DNA of 35,960 nucleotides from Methanobacteriota archaeon (GTDB lineage: Archaea; Halobacteriota; Halobacteria; Halobacteriales; Halalkalicoccaceae): positions 2,448 through 38,407 of the forward strand of contig JADFQH010000003.1 in the NCBI GenBank assembly GCA_022561895.1. Direction: 5' to 3'. The translations under genes and the position numbers were made by a program. Below the pieces are notes generated by a model, which saw only the letters and a program-made list of their open reading frames with translations, made no database searches and was not told where the DNA came from. Every line of letters starts with the position of its first letter. The first letter of the stretch is position 1. Below, piece by piece: positions 19,159 through 28,823 of the stretch.

Positions 19159-20361
19159 ATGGCAATACAGTGGGACGATAGCATCGCACTTTCTTCGACA
19201 CAGCGGGCGGTTCGGTCGGAGGTCCGGGATCTCTGTGCCGAGTTCGACGCGGCGTACTGGCGCGAGAAGGACCGCGAGGGCGAGTATCCGTACGATTTCG
19301 TCGAAACGCTCGCCGAGGCGGGCTGGCTCGGGACGCTCGTACCCGAAGAGTACGGCGGGAAAGGCTACGGAACCGAGGAAACCGTCGTCCTGATGAACGA
19401 GATCGCCAGAAGTGGGGCGGGTTTTAGCGGCGCACAAACCGTTCATGCGGCGATCTACAACTCCGCGCCGCTCGTTCGCTACGCGAGCGAGGAAATGAAG
19501 GAGGATCTGCTCCCCCGCGTCGCAAACGGCGAGGCGTGGATCCAGTGTTTCAGCCTCACCGAACCCGAAACGGGCTCGGACTCGACGGCGATGACGACAG
19601 AAGCCGTCCGCGAGGGCGAGGAGTACGTCATCAACGGCGAGAAGCTCTGGACCTCCCGGCTCGACGTGAGCGACTATCTCGTGTTGGCGGCACGAACCAC
19701 ACCAAAAAACGACGTCGGGAAGAAAACACGGGGAGTCTCGCTGTTTCTCGTCGATATCGCCGCGGGGATCGAGGACGGTTCGATCGAGTACGAAGAGATC
19801 GAAAAGACAGTTAGCGGCGTCGTCCACTCGTTTCGGGTGACCTACGACGATCTGCGTCTCCCGTCGAAAAACCTGATCGGCGAGGAGGACCGAGGATTCT
19901 ATCACGTCCTCGATGGGTTGAACGAGGAACGCCTGGTCATCGCCGCCGAATGTATCGGTCTCGGGGAGCTCGCGATCGAGAAAGGGGTTTCCTACGCGAA
20001 CGACCGGGAAGTCTTTGGGCGTTCTATTGGACAGAATCAGGCGATCCAACACCCGCTTGCGGCCGCCTTTGCGCGCGTGCAGGCGGCCAAACAGCTCACC
20101 TACGACGCCGCTACCCGCACCGACGACGACAGAAAGGACGTTGGCGCGCGCGCAAACATGGCGAAGTATCTCGCCGCGGAGGCGGCCTACGAGGCCGCCG
20201 ACGCCGCGGTCCAGACCCACGGCGGGCGGGGCGTCGCCCGCGAGTACGACGTCGAGCGATATTTCAGAGAAGCGCGCCTCACCCGGCTCGTCCCCATCAC
20301 GCAGGAACTGGTGTTGAACTACATCGGGGAAAACGTGTTAGAACTGCCCCGATCGTACTAA
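19159..20361 (+). CDS. Acyl-CoA dehydrogenase
   Basis: CFSLTEPETGSDSTAMTTEAVREGEEYVINGEKLWTS; GRSIGQNQAIQHPLA; QTHGGRGVAREYDVERYFREARL. Confidence 0.93.
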   Translation: MAIQWDDSIALSSTQRAVRSEVRDLCAEFDAAYWREKDREGEYPYDFVETLAEAGWLGTLVPEEYGGKGYGTEETVVLMNEIARSGAGFSGAQTVHAAIYNSAPLVRYASEEMKEDLLPRVANGEAWIQCFSLTEPETGSDSTAMTTEAVREGEEYVINGEKLWTSRLDVSDYLVLAARTTPKNDVGKKTRGVSLFLVDIAAGIEDGSIEYEEIEKTVSGVVHSFRVTYDDLRLPSKNLIGEEDRGFYHVLDGLNEERLVIAAECIGLGELAIEKGVSYANDREVFGRSIGQNQAIQHPLAAAFARVQAAKQLTYDAATRTDDDRKDVGARANMAKYLAAEAAYEAADAAVQTHGGRGVAREYDVERYFREARLTRLVPITQELVLNYIGENVLELPRSY

Positions 20362-20382
20362 CGAAACGACGAACCCCAATCC

Positions 20383-20976
20383 ATGACTGACGATACCACA
20401 GGCGATTCCGACACTGAATCAGTTACTAAAAAACTCGTTTCCGGCTGGCAGGGCCGGTACTACGAGGATTTCGAGGTAGGCGACATCTACAAACACCCCT
20501 TCGGACGCACGGTGACGGAAACGGACAACGTCTGGATGACGAACGTGACTATGAACCTCAATCCGATGCATTTCAACGAGGCCTACGCCGCAGAAACCGA
20601 GTTCGGCGAGCGCCTCGTCGACGGCACGTTCGTCATCGCGCTGGCGGTGGGCATGAGCGTCATCGATATCTCGGTGAACGCGACTGCGAACCTGGGCTAC
20701 GACGCGATCCGCCATCACGCACCTGTCTTTCACGGCGATACGATCCTCGCCGAAAGCGAGGTGATCGAAAAGCGCGAAAGTAGTTCGAGGGATCACGTCG
20801 GGATCGTTACGACCGAGCTCCGGGCGTACAATCAAGAGGGTGAAAAGGTGCTCTCTCTAGAGCGTACGCCGATGGTGCTCAAACGCGAGTACGCACAGCC
20901 GACGGCGGCGAAGCCACCGGGCTGGCCCGAGGGCGTGGGAACCCAGCCCGAGGAGATCGACGGAGCAGGCGAATGA
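20383..20976 (+). CDS. MaoC family (R-hydratase/dehydratase-like) protein
   Basis: GRYYEDFEVGDIYKHPFGRTVTETDNVWMTNVTMNLNPMHFNEAYA; LVDGTFVIALAVGMS. Confidence 0.9.
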   Translation: MTDDTTGDSDTESVTKKLVSGWQGRYYEDFEVGDIYKHPFGRTVTETDNVWMTNVTMNLNPMHFNEAYAAETEFGERLVDGTFVIALAVGMSVIDISVNATANLGYDAIRHHAPVFHGDTILAESEVIEKRESSSRDHVGIVTTELRAYNQEGEKVLSLERTPMVLKREYAQPTAAKPPGWPEGVGTQPEEIDGAGE

Positions 20977-22442
20977 GCTTCGACCTCGAAGACGGACGAC
21001 TGCAGGGTGATCTCCCGACGACGGACCCGGAAACGGCAGCCGGGGCAGTCGGTCCCGAGGATCTCGTGTTGGTGAGCGGCTTTGGAGGGGTTGGCTATCC
21101 GAAGCGCGTTCCAGAAGCACTTGCGGCGGACGATCGAGAGCTGTCGCTGTCGGTCGTCAGCGGCGGCGGCGTCGGTGCGGAACTCGACGATCGGATAGTT
21201 GAATCCGGAAAACTCGCCCGGCGATACCCCTTCCAAACGCGTCGAACATCGAGAAAAGCGATCAACGAGGGTGAGGTTGCCTTCCACGACCGGCATATCT
21301 CCCGCTTTGGCGACGAAGTTCGACTTGGGGATCTCGGCACGCCCGACGTCGCGATCATCGAGGCGATCGCCCTTGGAAAGAACTGGCTCGTCCCCTCGAC
21401 GTCGATCGGGCACAGTCCATCATTTGTCGCGAGCGCACGGAAACTGATCGTCGAGGTGAATCACGCACAGCCCGTAGAGCTGGCGCGCGTTCACGACATC
21501 GATCTTCGAGAGCTGCCGCCGAACAGGGAGCCAATTGCCCTCGATGGTCCAACTGATAGGATCGGCTCGCCGACGATCGAGTTCGATCCCGAGAAGGTAG
21601 TTGGAATCGTCGAAACCGAGCGCACGGACGATCCGTACACGTTTCGCGACCCCACGGAGGCGGATCTCGCGATCGCCTCGCATCTCAAAGGGTTTCTCGA
21701 AGCCGAAATCGAGCGCAATCCGCTGTGCGAAGAGACGGTCCACCTCCAGTTCGGCGTCGGGAGCATGGGCAACGCGCTGATGGGTGCGCTTGAGGACATC
21801 GAGTTCGGGGATCACGAGGTCGTCTACTTCGGGGAGGTCTTTCAGGACGGCCTGCTCGACAGCCTCGACAGCGGCCTGCTCGCGGGCGCGAGCGCGACGT
21901 CGCTTGCGCTCTCGGAGGCGGGCCAGCAGCGGCTGTTCGACGATATCGAGCGATATGCCAAAAACACGGTGTTGCGACCGGCGGATATCTCGAACAACCC
22001 CGCGCTGATCGAGCGCTTCGGCGTCGTGGGGATCAACAGCGCCGTCGAAGTCGATCTGTATGGAAACGCGAACGCGACGCATCTCGGCGGCACGCGGATG
22101 GTAAACGGGATCGGCGGGAGCGGGGATTTCAACCGCAATAGTCGGTTAGGAATTATCGCGCTGCCTGCGACGGCGAGCGATGGCGAGATCTCACGGATCG
22201 TTCCGATGACCCCGCACGTCGACCACACCGAGCACGACTTTTCAATCATTGTCACCGAACACGGGGTGGCCGATCTTCGGGGGCTGAGCCCCCGCGAACG
22301 CGCAGAAACGATCGTCGAGATTGCTGATCCGAGTTTTCGCGAGGAGTTAGACGAGTACCGAGCGCGGGCCGTTCGCGGTGGCGGGAACACGCCACACGAT
22401 CTTGAAACCGCGCTGTCGTGGCATGCTAGCTGGAATCGCTGA
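20973..22442 (+). CDS. Acetyl-CoA hydrolase/transferase family CoA-transferase
   Basis: HLQFGVGSMGNALMGAL; HLGGTRMVNGIGGSGDFNRNSRLGIIALP; VTEHGVADLRGLSPRERAETIV; ATGA overlap with maoC. Confidence 0.9.
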   Translation: MSFDLEDGRLQGDLPTTDPETAAGAVGPEDLVLVSGFGGVGYPKRVPEALAADDRELSLSVVSGGGVGAELDDRIVESGKLARRYPFQTRRTSRKAINEGEVAFHDRHISRFGDEVRLGDLGTPDVAIIEAIALGKNWLVPSTSIGHSPSFVASARKLIVEVNHAQPVELARVHDIDLRELPPNREPIALDGPTDRIGSPTIEFDPEKVVGIVETERTDDPYTFRDPTEADLAIASHLKGFLEAEIERNPLCEETVHLQFGVGSMGNALMGALEDIEFGDHEVVYFGEVFQDGLLDSLDSGLLAGASATSLALSEAGQQRLFDDIERYAKNTVLRPADISNNPALIERFGVVGINSAVEVDLYGNANATHLGGTRMVNGIGGSGDFNRNSRLGIIALPATASDGEISRIVPMTPHVDHTEHDFSIIVTEHGVADLRGLSPRERAETIVEIADPSFREELDEYRARAVRGGGNTPHDLETALSWHASWNR

Positions 22443-23889
22443 ACGGACCAGCCGTTGGTGTCCCTGTCGTACCTCGGCGTCGGTCGTCTGCGACCGCACT
22501 ATGCTGATCGAGTCCCACAAACGGCTCCGTCAGCTCCCCGGCCGTCCGATGTTCGAGCGACTGAACGCTATCGAGCGCCTCGCCCCTCGTCTCCGGCGAG
22601 AGGTGGTCGGTCAGCTCCTCGAATTTTTCTGTAACCTCCTCCCACGACATCGGGTTTTCGGGTTCGCCCTTTGCAAACTCGACGTGCTTTTCGTACTGCT
22701 GGCCGGCCGCTTCGAGACGCACGTAGGCCGACCATTTCTCCGGGTATGGCTCGTTCACCCGATCCGTTGATTCGACCGCCGTCACGTCCATCAGTTTCTC
22801 GAATCCCTCGTCGTGTCCAGTCTCGCTGGCTTCGAGAAAGCTATCGATTCCGGCGTCGCCTTCGGTGATCGCGAGCGCAACCCCGAAGGGCATGCTGAAC
22901 TGTGCATCGACGAACGACTGGGGGCGCTGTTTTCGCTCGATTGGCTTCCCGACGATGTTGACGCCGGCACGCGGGAGCTCGACGACGACTCGCTCGACGG
23001 ATTCGGAACTGATCGGGTTCTCGGAGAGCAGCGAGAACAGCGCATCGAGGGCCGGATGCATGTACCGACAGCAGGGGTAGGGCTTCATTCCAGTTTGGAG
23101 CAGTTCGAACGCCTCGTCGAGTTCTCTTATCGCGAGTTCCGGTTTCGCATCGTCGCTGTAGCCGGAGAGAAAGCCGTCCTCACCCTCGATCGGGGCGCTC
23201 GAACCGTAGAAACCAGCGTCGGCGAACGAGACGGCGAGGATGCCCGCGTGTGCAGCCAGCCCCGGATGGGCGCGCTTGTTCCACGCCCCGTTCGAGAGAA
23301 ACTGCATCGATCCGGACGCTTGGCTTCCGTTGAGACCGAAGGCGTTCGTGAGTTTTTCACTATCCAGTCCCGCGATTTTTCCGGCTGCGGCCGTTGCCCC
23401 GAACGTCCCGCAGGTCCCCGTGCCGTGAAACCCCCTCGAGTAATGCGATTCGGGGTTGATCGCCATCCCCAGTCGGCAGTCGACCTCGTAGCCCGCGACG
23501 ATCGCAGTCAGTAGCTCTTCGCCATTCACCGCACGGTCGGCCGCCTCGGCCGCGGCGATGGCCGCCGGGATCACCGCCGCACCGGGATGATGTGAGGCTC
23601 CCCTGTGGGTGTCATCGTAATCGAGACTATGAACGAGTGCGCCGTTCAACAGCGCCGCGTACTCCGGTTCGAGGCCTCGATGAGAGGAGAACACCGTCAC
23701 ATCGCCGCCGTTCGCGAGCGCGTCGACGCCGTCTATGAACGCCTCGCTCGAGATCGCGCGGTGTTCGGCTCCGAGCGCGATTCCGATCGCGTCGAGTGTC
23801 AGTTTTTTCGCGTGCTCGACGACCTCGTCCGGAAGGTCGTCGTACTGTAGCTCGGTCACGTACGCCGCGTACGTCTCGGCGATAGTCAT
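22426..23889 (-). CDS. MmgE/PrpD family protein
   Basis: LNGALVHSLDYDDTHRGASHHPGAAVIPAAIAAAEA; FGATAAAGKIAGLDSEKLTNAFGLNGSQASGSMQFLSNGAWNKRAHPG. Confidence 0.92.
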   Translation of the reverse strand: MTIAETYAAYVTELQYDDLPDEVVEHAKKLTLDAIGIALGAEHRAISSEAFIDGVDALANGGDVTVFSSHRGLEPEYAALLNGALVHSLDYDDTHRGASHHPGAAVIPAAIAAAEAADRAVNGEELLTAIVAGYEVDCRLGMAINPESHYSRGFHGTGTCGTFGATAAAGKIAGLDSEKLTNAFGLNGSQASGSMQFLSNGAWNKRAHPGLAAHAGILAVSFADAGFYGSSAPIEGEDGFLSGYSDDAKPELAIRELDEAFELLQTGMKPYPCCRYMHPALDALFSLLSENPISSESVERVVVELPRAGVNIVGKPIERKQRPQSFVDAQFSMPFGVALAITEGDAGIDSFLEASETGHDEGFEKLMDVTAVESTDRVNEPYPEKWSAYVRLEAAGQQYEKHVEFAKGEPENPMSWEEVTEKFEELTDHLSPETRGEALDSVQSLEHRTAGELTEPFVGLDQHSAVADDRRRGTTGTPTAGPFSDSS

Positions 23890-23953
23890 TGCTATCTGGA
23901 GATCACAGCCGGATTGCTTCAGTGTTTGGGTGGATTATCCATTCGAATCTCGG

Positions 23954-24154
23954 TCAGCCCGTGGGTCGATCACTGACGTCTCGTATCTCCCTGGAGTTGC
24001 ACTCGGGACAGACGAGCGTCCCTTTCGCGGGGAGGCGTGCTTCGCTCCGGAGAAACGTCGCTTGGCATTCGCCACAGCGCATCAGCGCCTTCGCTTCCGG
24101 CTCGATATCGACGTGCACCCGTGGCAGCTGGCAGTCCTCCGAATCAGTTCCCAT
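23954..24154 (-). CDS. 66-aa zinc-ribbon protein (two CxxC)
   Basis: MRCGECQATFLRSEARLPAKGTLVCPECNSREIRDVSD. Confidence 0.7.
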   Translation of the reverse strand: MGTDSEDCQLPRVHVDIEPEAKALMRCGECQATFLRSEARLPAKGTLVCPECNSREIRDVSDRPTG

Positions 24155-24216
24155 AGCTACCGTGTCTCAACCAGTGCTAATAAATCTCGTCCGCCCTCTC
24201 CGTTTGGAGCGACGAA

Positions 24217-24966
24217 CTACTCGTTTCCGTCCGTGTCGCGTTCGAGAAATTCCCGAGTCGCACGCTGGCAATCCTCCGAGAGAGCTGTCCGGGCGAGCGC
24301 ACCGGCGATGCGGGTTCGTGCTTTGTCGCCCCCTTGACCGAACCGAGCGTGCTGCTTTGTCACTCGCGTCGACTGTTCGGGCGACTGGACGATCGAGTCG
24401 ACGTACTCCATCACCGTTTCCTCCAAGGATGCCCGAGGAACGACGCGGTTGATCACCCCCCATTCGAGTGCGGTCTCCGCATCGATCGGCTCGCCCGTCA
24501 GCATCAGCTCCATGCCCCGTTTCTTGCCGCCCAGCGTGCCCAGCCGTTCGACGGCGAACGGCGGATACGCCCCGATACGCGTTTCGGGAAGCGCAAACGT
24601 CGCGTCCTCGACTGCAACGGCCAGATCCGCGGCGGCGACGATCTCACACCCACCACCGTAGGCGAGCCCGTTGACGGCGGCGATCACCGGGATGGGCAGC
24701 GCTTCGATCCCGAACAGCACGTCGTACAGGTGCACAGCGAGTTCGCTCACCTCGTCCGTCGTGGTCATCGAATCCAGCGTTTCGATATCATCACCCGCAC
24801 AGAACACCTCGGCGGTCCCGGTTATCACTGCGACACGTGCGTTCTCGCTTGCTCGCTCGAGTTCTTCGGAGAGGGCGGCCCAGCCCTCTATATGCAGGGC
24901 GTTCATCTTCTCGGGTCTGTCGAGTCGGATCCAAACCGCCTCTCCGCGCGCGCTACGCTCTATCAT
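24217..24966 (-). CDS. Enoyl-CoA hydratase/isomerase family protein
   Basis: RLDRPEKMNALHIEGWAAL; FCAGDDIETLDSM; PIPVIAAVNGLAYGGGCEIVAAADLAVA. Confidence 0.92.
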   Translation of the reverse strand: MIERSARGEAVWIRLDRPEKMNALHIEGWAALSEELERASENARVAVITGTAEVFCAGDDIETLDSMTTTDEVSELAVHLYDVLFGIEALPIPVIAAVNGLAYGGGCEIVAAADLAVAVEDATFALPETRIGAYPPFAVERLGTLGGKKRGMELMLTGEPIDAETALEWGVINRVVPRASLEETVMEYVDSIVQSPEQSTRVTKQHARFGQGGDKARTRIAGALARTALSEDCQRATREFLERDTDGNE

Positions 24967-25004
24967 ACACTGAGAGATTGGTTGCCGATACTAAATCCGT
25001 TTCT

Positions 25005-25169
25005 CTACCCCGTCTTTCGATACTCCAGATAGCTGAACACCGCGAGGACGATCCAGCCGACCGCAATCACTCCGGTGACCGGGTTCTCCCACTGGAGTGC
25101 AAATCCAGCAGTGCCGAGACCGATCAGCACCCAGACAGCGGTTCCGACCCTCGATCCGAACAGTTTCAT
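25005..25169 (-). CDS. 54-aa predicted two-TM small protein downstream of the SSS transporter
   Basis: MKLFGSRVGTAVWVLIGLGTAGFALQWENPVTGVIAVGWIVLAVFSYLEYRKTG; 16 bp after SSS stop; absent from supplied ORF list. Confidence 0.65.
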   Translation of the reverse strand: MKLFGSRVGTAVWVLIGLGTAGFALQWENPVTGVIAVGWIVLAVFSYLEYRKTG

Positions 25170-25185
25170 CGGATAGCGATCCCCG

Positions 25186-26874
25186 TTACCACGGCTGGAG
25201 TCCCCACCAGAGAATCGGGAGCATGAGGACGGCGAGAACGATCAAGGGGGCTGCACTCGTAAACCGATCGACGCCGTCGTCGGGGTAGCCGTGCATCTCG
25301 TTGATGAGCGATCGGTTGTACTCGGGGTCGACATCGAGGGAGTCGATCCGTTCGGCGAGAAGTGAAACGACGACGAAGGTGATGATCGAAAGCGGGAACG
25401 CGATCATGATCGCGTCGATACCGAGATCGGCTGTCAGCCCCTCGCCACCCGCCCCGATGGAGCCGAGCGCGTGCGGCGAGAGAATCAGGACGGTAAAGAA
25501 CCCGACGGCGCTCGATGCGATCGCGCCGTACTTGTTGACGCGTGCGGACCAGACACCGAGTACGATTGCGGGGGTGATGGCGGCCGCGCTGATGGCAAAG
25601 GCCCACAGAATGCTGACGACCAAGAACGCCGGAGGTTGCAGGGCAATGAGGGCGATCACGAGCCCGGCTGCGATGACCGAAACATACCCAAATTGAGTTT
25701 TTCGATCGTCGGTGACTTCGAGTTCGAACGCTTCGACTACGTCGTTTGCGACCGCCGCGCTGATCGCGAGCATATGCCCGCTCACCGTCGAGAGTCCACC
25801 GGCGACCGCCCCCGCGACCACATACCCGGTGATGGTATCGCCGTTGAAGGCGAAGTTGAGATAGAAGATCATCTTATCGAGATCCGCCTCCCCGATCTCG
25901 TGGCCCTGCTGTTCGATCCACATGACACCGGCAAAAGCAACGGAATAGATCGTTGCGAACATGAGTCCGGTCACGATGATGAACCAGAACACCGTCCGCC
26001 GACCGGCTTCGACATCCCTACTAGTAAAGATTCGCTGGGCGAGATGCGGCATGCCAACTGGACCCAACGCCATCGCCAGGAACATCGCGAAGTACCATTT
26101 CACGTCGAAGGTCATATCGAAAAAGCCGGGAAGCGCCTCTGCCATCTCGCCCGAGAGATTCCCATATCCAAGCGGCGGGAAGTACCACGCGCTTGCGCCG
26201 AGATCCTGTAGAATGAACATCATCGGGAAAAAGGCCGCGGTGAACATGATCCAAAACTGGAGTGCGGAGTTGTACGAGACGCCCCACATCCCGGCGATGA
26301 CGACGTAGCCAGTGACGAGGACGGCGATAACAAGTAGGGAAAGGCTGTACTCCCAGCCAAAGAGGATCTCTGCGATCTGCGCTAAGCCGATAAACTGCCC
26401 CAGTGCGTACATCAGCATGACGAAGACGATGAGCAGCGCCATCACCATCGACATCGTGTTCCCATATCTATCTTTACAGAACGTCGCGGGTGTGAACGAA
26501 CCCAGTCGTCGGAGCGTCTGGCCGTACAGGATGACGATCAGCGGGATCGATAACAGAAAGTTAGTCCAGAGTGCGAGAAACGGCATCTGGACTTGGATCA
26601 TCAGGGCAATCACACCCATAAAGGTCGCGAGGCTCTCCCACGTCGCAGAGACCGCCGATCCGTTGACGAACGGGCCGATCGTCCGTCCCGCCACGTAGTA
26701 GTCGGTCGTGCCGTGGATCCGGCTCTTCATGTAGTAGCTAATCCCGTAGTAGAGCGCAAACGTCGCGAGAAGAATGAGAAGCGGAACCAGTAGCGCGCCG
26801 AACGTTTCCTGAAAGGGGTACTCCCCGATCTCGCCGACTTCCGTCTGGAGCAGCCAGCTACTCATTGTTCTCAC
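25186..26874 (-). CDS. Sodium:solute symporter (SSS) family transporter
   Basis: SRIHGTTDYYVAGRTIGPFVNGSAVSATWESLATFMG; AVAGGLSTVSGHMLAISAAVANDV. Confidence 0.92.
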   Translation of the reverse strand: MRTMSSWLLQTEVGEIGEYPFQETFGALLVPLLILLATFALYYGISYYMKSRIHGTTDYYVAGRTIGPFVNGSAVSATWESLATFMGVIALMIQVQMPFLALWTNFLLSIPLIVILYGQTLRRLGSFTPATFCKDRYGNTMSMVMALLIVFVMLMYALGQFIGLAQIAEILFGWEYSLSLLVIAVLVTGYVVIAGMWGVSYNSALQFWIMFTAAFFPMMFILQDLGASAWYFPPLGYGNLSGEMAEALPGFFDMTFDVKWYFAMFLAMALGPVGMPHLAQRIFTSRDVEAGRRTVFWFIIVTGLMFATIYSVAFAGVMWIEQQGHEIGEADLDKMIFYLNFAFNGDTITGYVVAGAVAGGLSTVSGHMLAISAAVANDVVEAFELEVTDDRKTQFGYVSVIAAGLVIALIALQPPAFLVVSILWAFAISAAAITPAIVLGVWSARVNKYGAIASSAVGFFTVLILSPHALGSIGAGGEGLTADLGIDAIMIAFPLSIITFVVVSLLAERIDSLDVDPEYNRSLINEMHGYPDDGVDRFTSAAPLIVLAVLMLPILWWGLQPW

Positions 26875-27181
26875 CGTAGCGTGAATCGCCCCCGTCAGTG
26901 GTTACGTGATCCGCATCAGCCCGTTGGGTTGAATCGATCTCTGCGTGTAGCAGTTTCTTTTCTTCGACGATAGACGTTGTAATGAACTGATAGTACACCC
27001 AGTACAGCAGATACATCGCGGCGGGTCCGCCCGCCACTAGCCAGAAGTAGTGAAACGGGTATCCCAGTACGGTGAAATCAGGAGTACCGAACAGCGTAAA
27101 CCAGATGCCCGCGTGGATGACTGCCACCAGCGCCAGCGCGGCTCCGAGGGTCGCAGCCGCCTCTTTGGTATGAGTTTGCAT
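26858..27181 (-). CDS. Small membrane protein, probable SSS transporter small subunit
   Basis: Two TM segments; 17-bp overlap with the SSS gene; MQTHTKEAAATLGAALALVAVIHAGIWFTLFG. Confidence 0.65.
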   Translation of the reverse strand: MQTHTKEAAATLGAALALVAVIHAGIWFTLFGTPDFTVLGYPFHYFWLVAGGPAAMYLLYWVYYQFITTSIVEEKKLLHAEIDSTQRADADHVTTDGGDSRYGENNE

Positions 27182-27499
27182 GGCCCCCCCACAGATCCCA
27201 TCTATTAAACTGTTGTGTGCAGTTGATTGATAGCTGTATCGTTCACGAACCGGACGAGCGACGGCGTTTTTTGCGGGTTCGCCACCGGAAATCACGTCTC
27301 GATGGATGTGTCGATAGAACAGAAATAATACGACGTGCGTCCAACTCGTCCGTGTTAGGACGATAGTAGTATCGACCCATACATTCTTGCATATAGAATT
27401 CTTTAATCGACAGATGATAGGAATTATGTGTGTGAGCGGCGCACAGTGTACGGTCCCGCTCGTGATCTCTCGATGCGTGTCTGTATCAGCGATTTTGAG

Positions 27500-28075
27500 T
27501 CAGCGATACAGGACGGACTCGTGGAAATCGACGAGATGGCTATCACGAATCGCTGCCGGGACCGCGTCGCTATTGGCGAACCGGTACTGCTCGACTGACA
27601 GCGCCGACAGACAGTCTCCGAGCGCATCGAGATTCGCTCGTGCGATCTCCCCGCTTTTGCCCCGGTCGGACTCCGCGATCCGAACGTTCTCCTCGATGCG
27701 CGCAGCGTTGAGCACGATCACGTCCGTCTCGCTCCGGTGGAACACGTGTGTGAACCGATCGAGCACCGAAACGAAGTTCTGCAATCGGCTTGCGGAGTTG
27801 TCCGTATTGAAGAGATTCGCTCCGGGTGGAAACAGCGAGGGATAGCCCTCCCGGTCGGTCAGATCGACGGTGAACCCGTTTCGGTGTGTCTCGGTCAGGA
27901 GCGTCGTCAGCGCCGTTTCGGCGTCCGGAGACGGTGATTCCGGGATCTCTATTAGCAGGTACTCCCCGGTGAGATCGGCGGTCGAAATCGGCGAAACGTA
28001 CCGTTTCGAGTTCGAACGATGATGACGGGGGAGATGGCGCAAAGCACTGGTGAACAGTGACTTGATAGTGGGCAT
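27500..28075 (-). CDS. Hypothetical haloarchaeal protein
   Basis: Acidic ORF, family not recognised. Confidence 0.5.
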   Translation of the reverse strand: MPTIKSLFTSALRHLPRHHRSNSKRYVSPISTADLTGEYLLIEIPESPSPDAETALTTLLTETHRNGFTVDLTDREGYPSLFPPGANLFNTDNSASRLQNFVSVLDRFTHVFHRSETDVIVLNAARIEENVRIAESDRGKSGEIARANLDALGDCLSALSVEQYRFANSDAVPAAIRDSHLVDFHESVLYR

Positions 28076-28220
28076 TTCGTGACGGACTCAACAGGAGATT
28101 TCTGGGTAAACGTTTCGATAGAACAATACAGGACAACTGATAGCAAATAAAAGATCTGATCGCAGCGTGAACTGTGTTCCGGAGGGAAACAGCCAATATC
28201 GTGTAGTCTGTTGACAGGGT

Positions 28221-28601
28221 ATGACTCTCAGTCAGGGGACTCGCGTCGAGGACGTGATGTCCTCACCGCTCGAAACGATCACGAAAGAGGCGACCATCGG
28301 GGAGGCCGCAACGGCGATGCGCGAACACAACATCAATGCCCTCGTCGTGACCACCAGCCCTCCTTCGATCGTTACGAGCACCGACGTTCTTGCGGTTGCT
28401 GCCGACGGACACGATCCCGCCGAACTGAGCGTCGCCGACGTAATGACGCGGTCGGTCGAGACCGTCACACCGGATCTCTTCCTCGAAGAGGTCGCCGCGA
28501 TGATGACGAACTTCGAGATCAACCACCTTCCCGTCGTCGACATCGACGACGAGTATATCGGGATGATCTCCTCGACCGACGTAACCGCCCAGCTCTCGTA
28601 A
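28221..28601 (+). CDS. CBS-domain protein
   Basis: VEDVMSSPLETITKEATIGEAATAMREHNINALVV; VADVMTRSVETVTPDLFLEEVAAMM. Confidence 0.9.
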   Translation: MTLSQGTRVEDVMSSPLETITKEATIGEAATAMREHNINALVVTTSPPSIVTSTDVLAVAADGHDPAELSVADVMTRSVETVTPDLFLEEVAAMMTNFEINHLPVVDIDDEYIGMISSTDVTAQLS

Positions 28602-28656
28602 ACTACCCTACCCTACTTCGCTCACCCCATACAGGGTTCGCTCGTTGAGGGTGGGG

Positions 28657-28823
28657 CCACCGACGGAGCGAAGCTCCGTCGAGGCCTCGAAAGGCTTAGC
28701 CTTTCGGTGGCTTTGATGTGGACTCCCGGCAATCAGTCACCAGCAACAGGCCGGTGACTCTTGCCGTTCAACGTCACCAGAACGCTTTGCGTTCTGGTTG
28801 GCTCACGAGACCGAAGGTCTCGT
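28657..28823 (-). ncRNA. Putative omega-RNA (reRNA)/sotRNA region overlapping the tnpB 3' end
   Basis: Hairpins at 28662-28680, 28688-28706 (both enclosed by CCACCG/CGGTGG), 28736-28758, 28777-28797, 28805-28823; position matches TnpB guide-RNA scaffolds. Confidence 0.55.

Noticed and set aside
28602-28823. tRNA or rRNA gene in the hairpin-rich region
   Set aside because: No cloverleaf or T-loop GTTCRANYC in the right context; hairpins fit a TnpB right end
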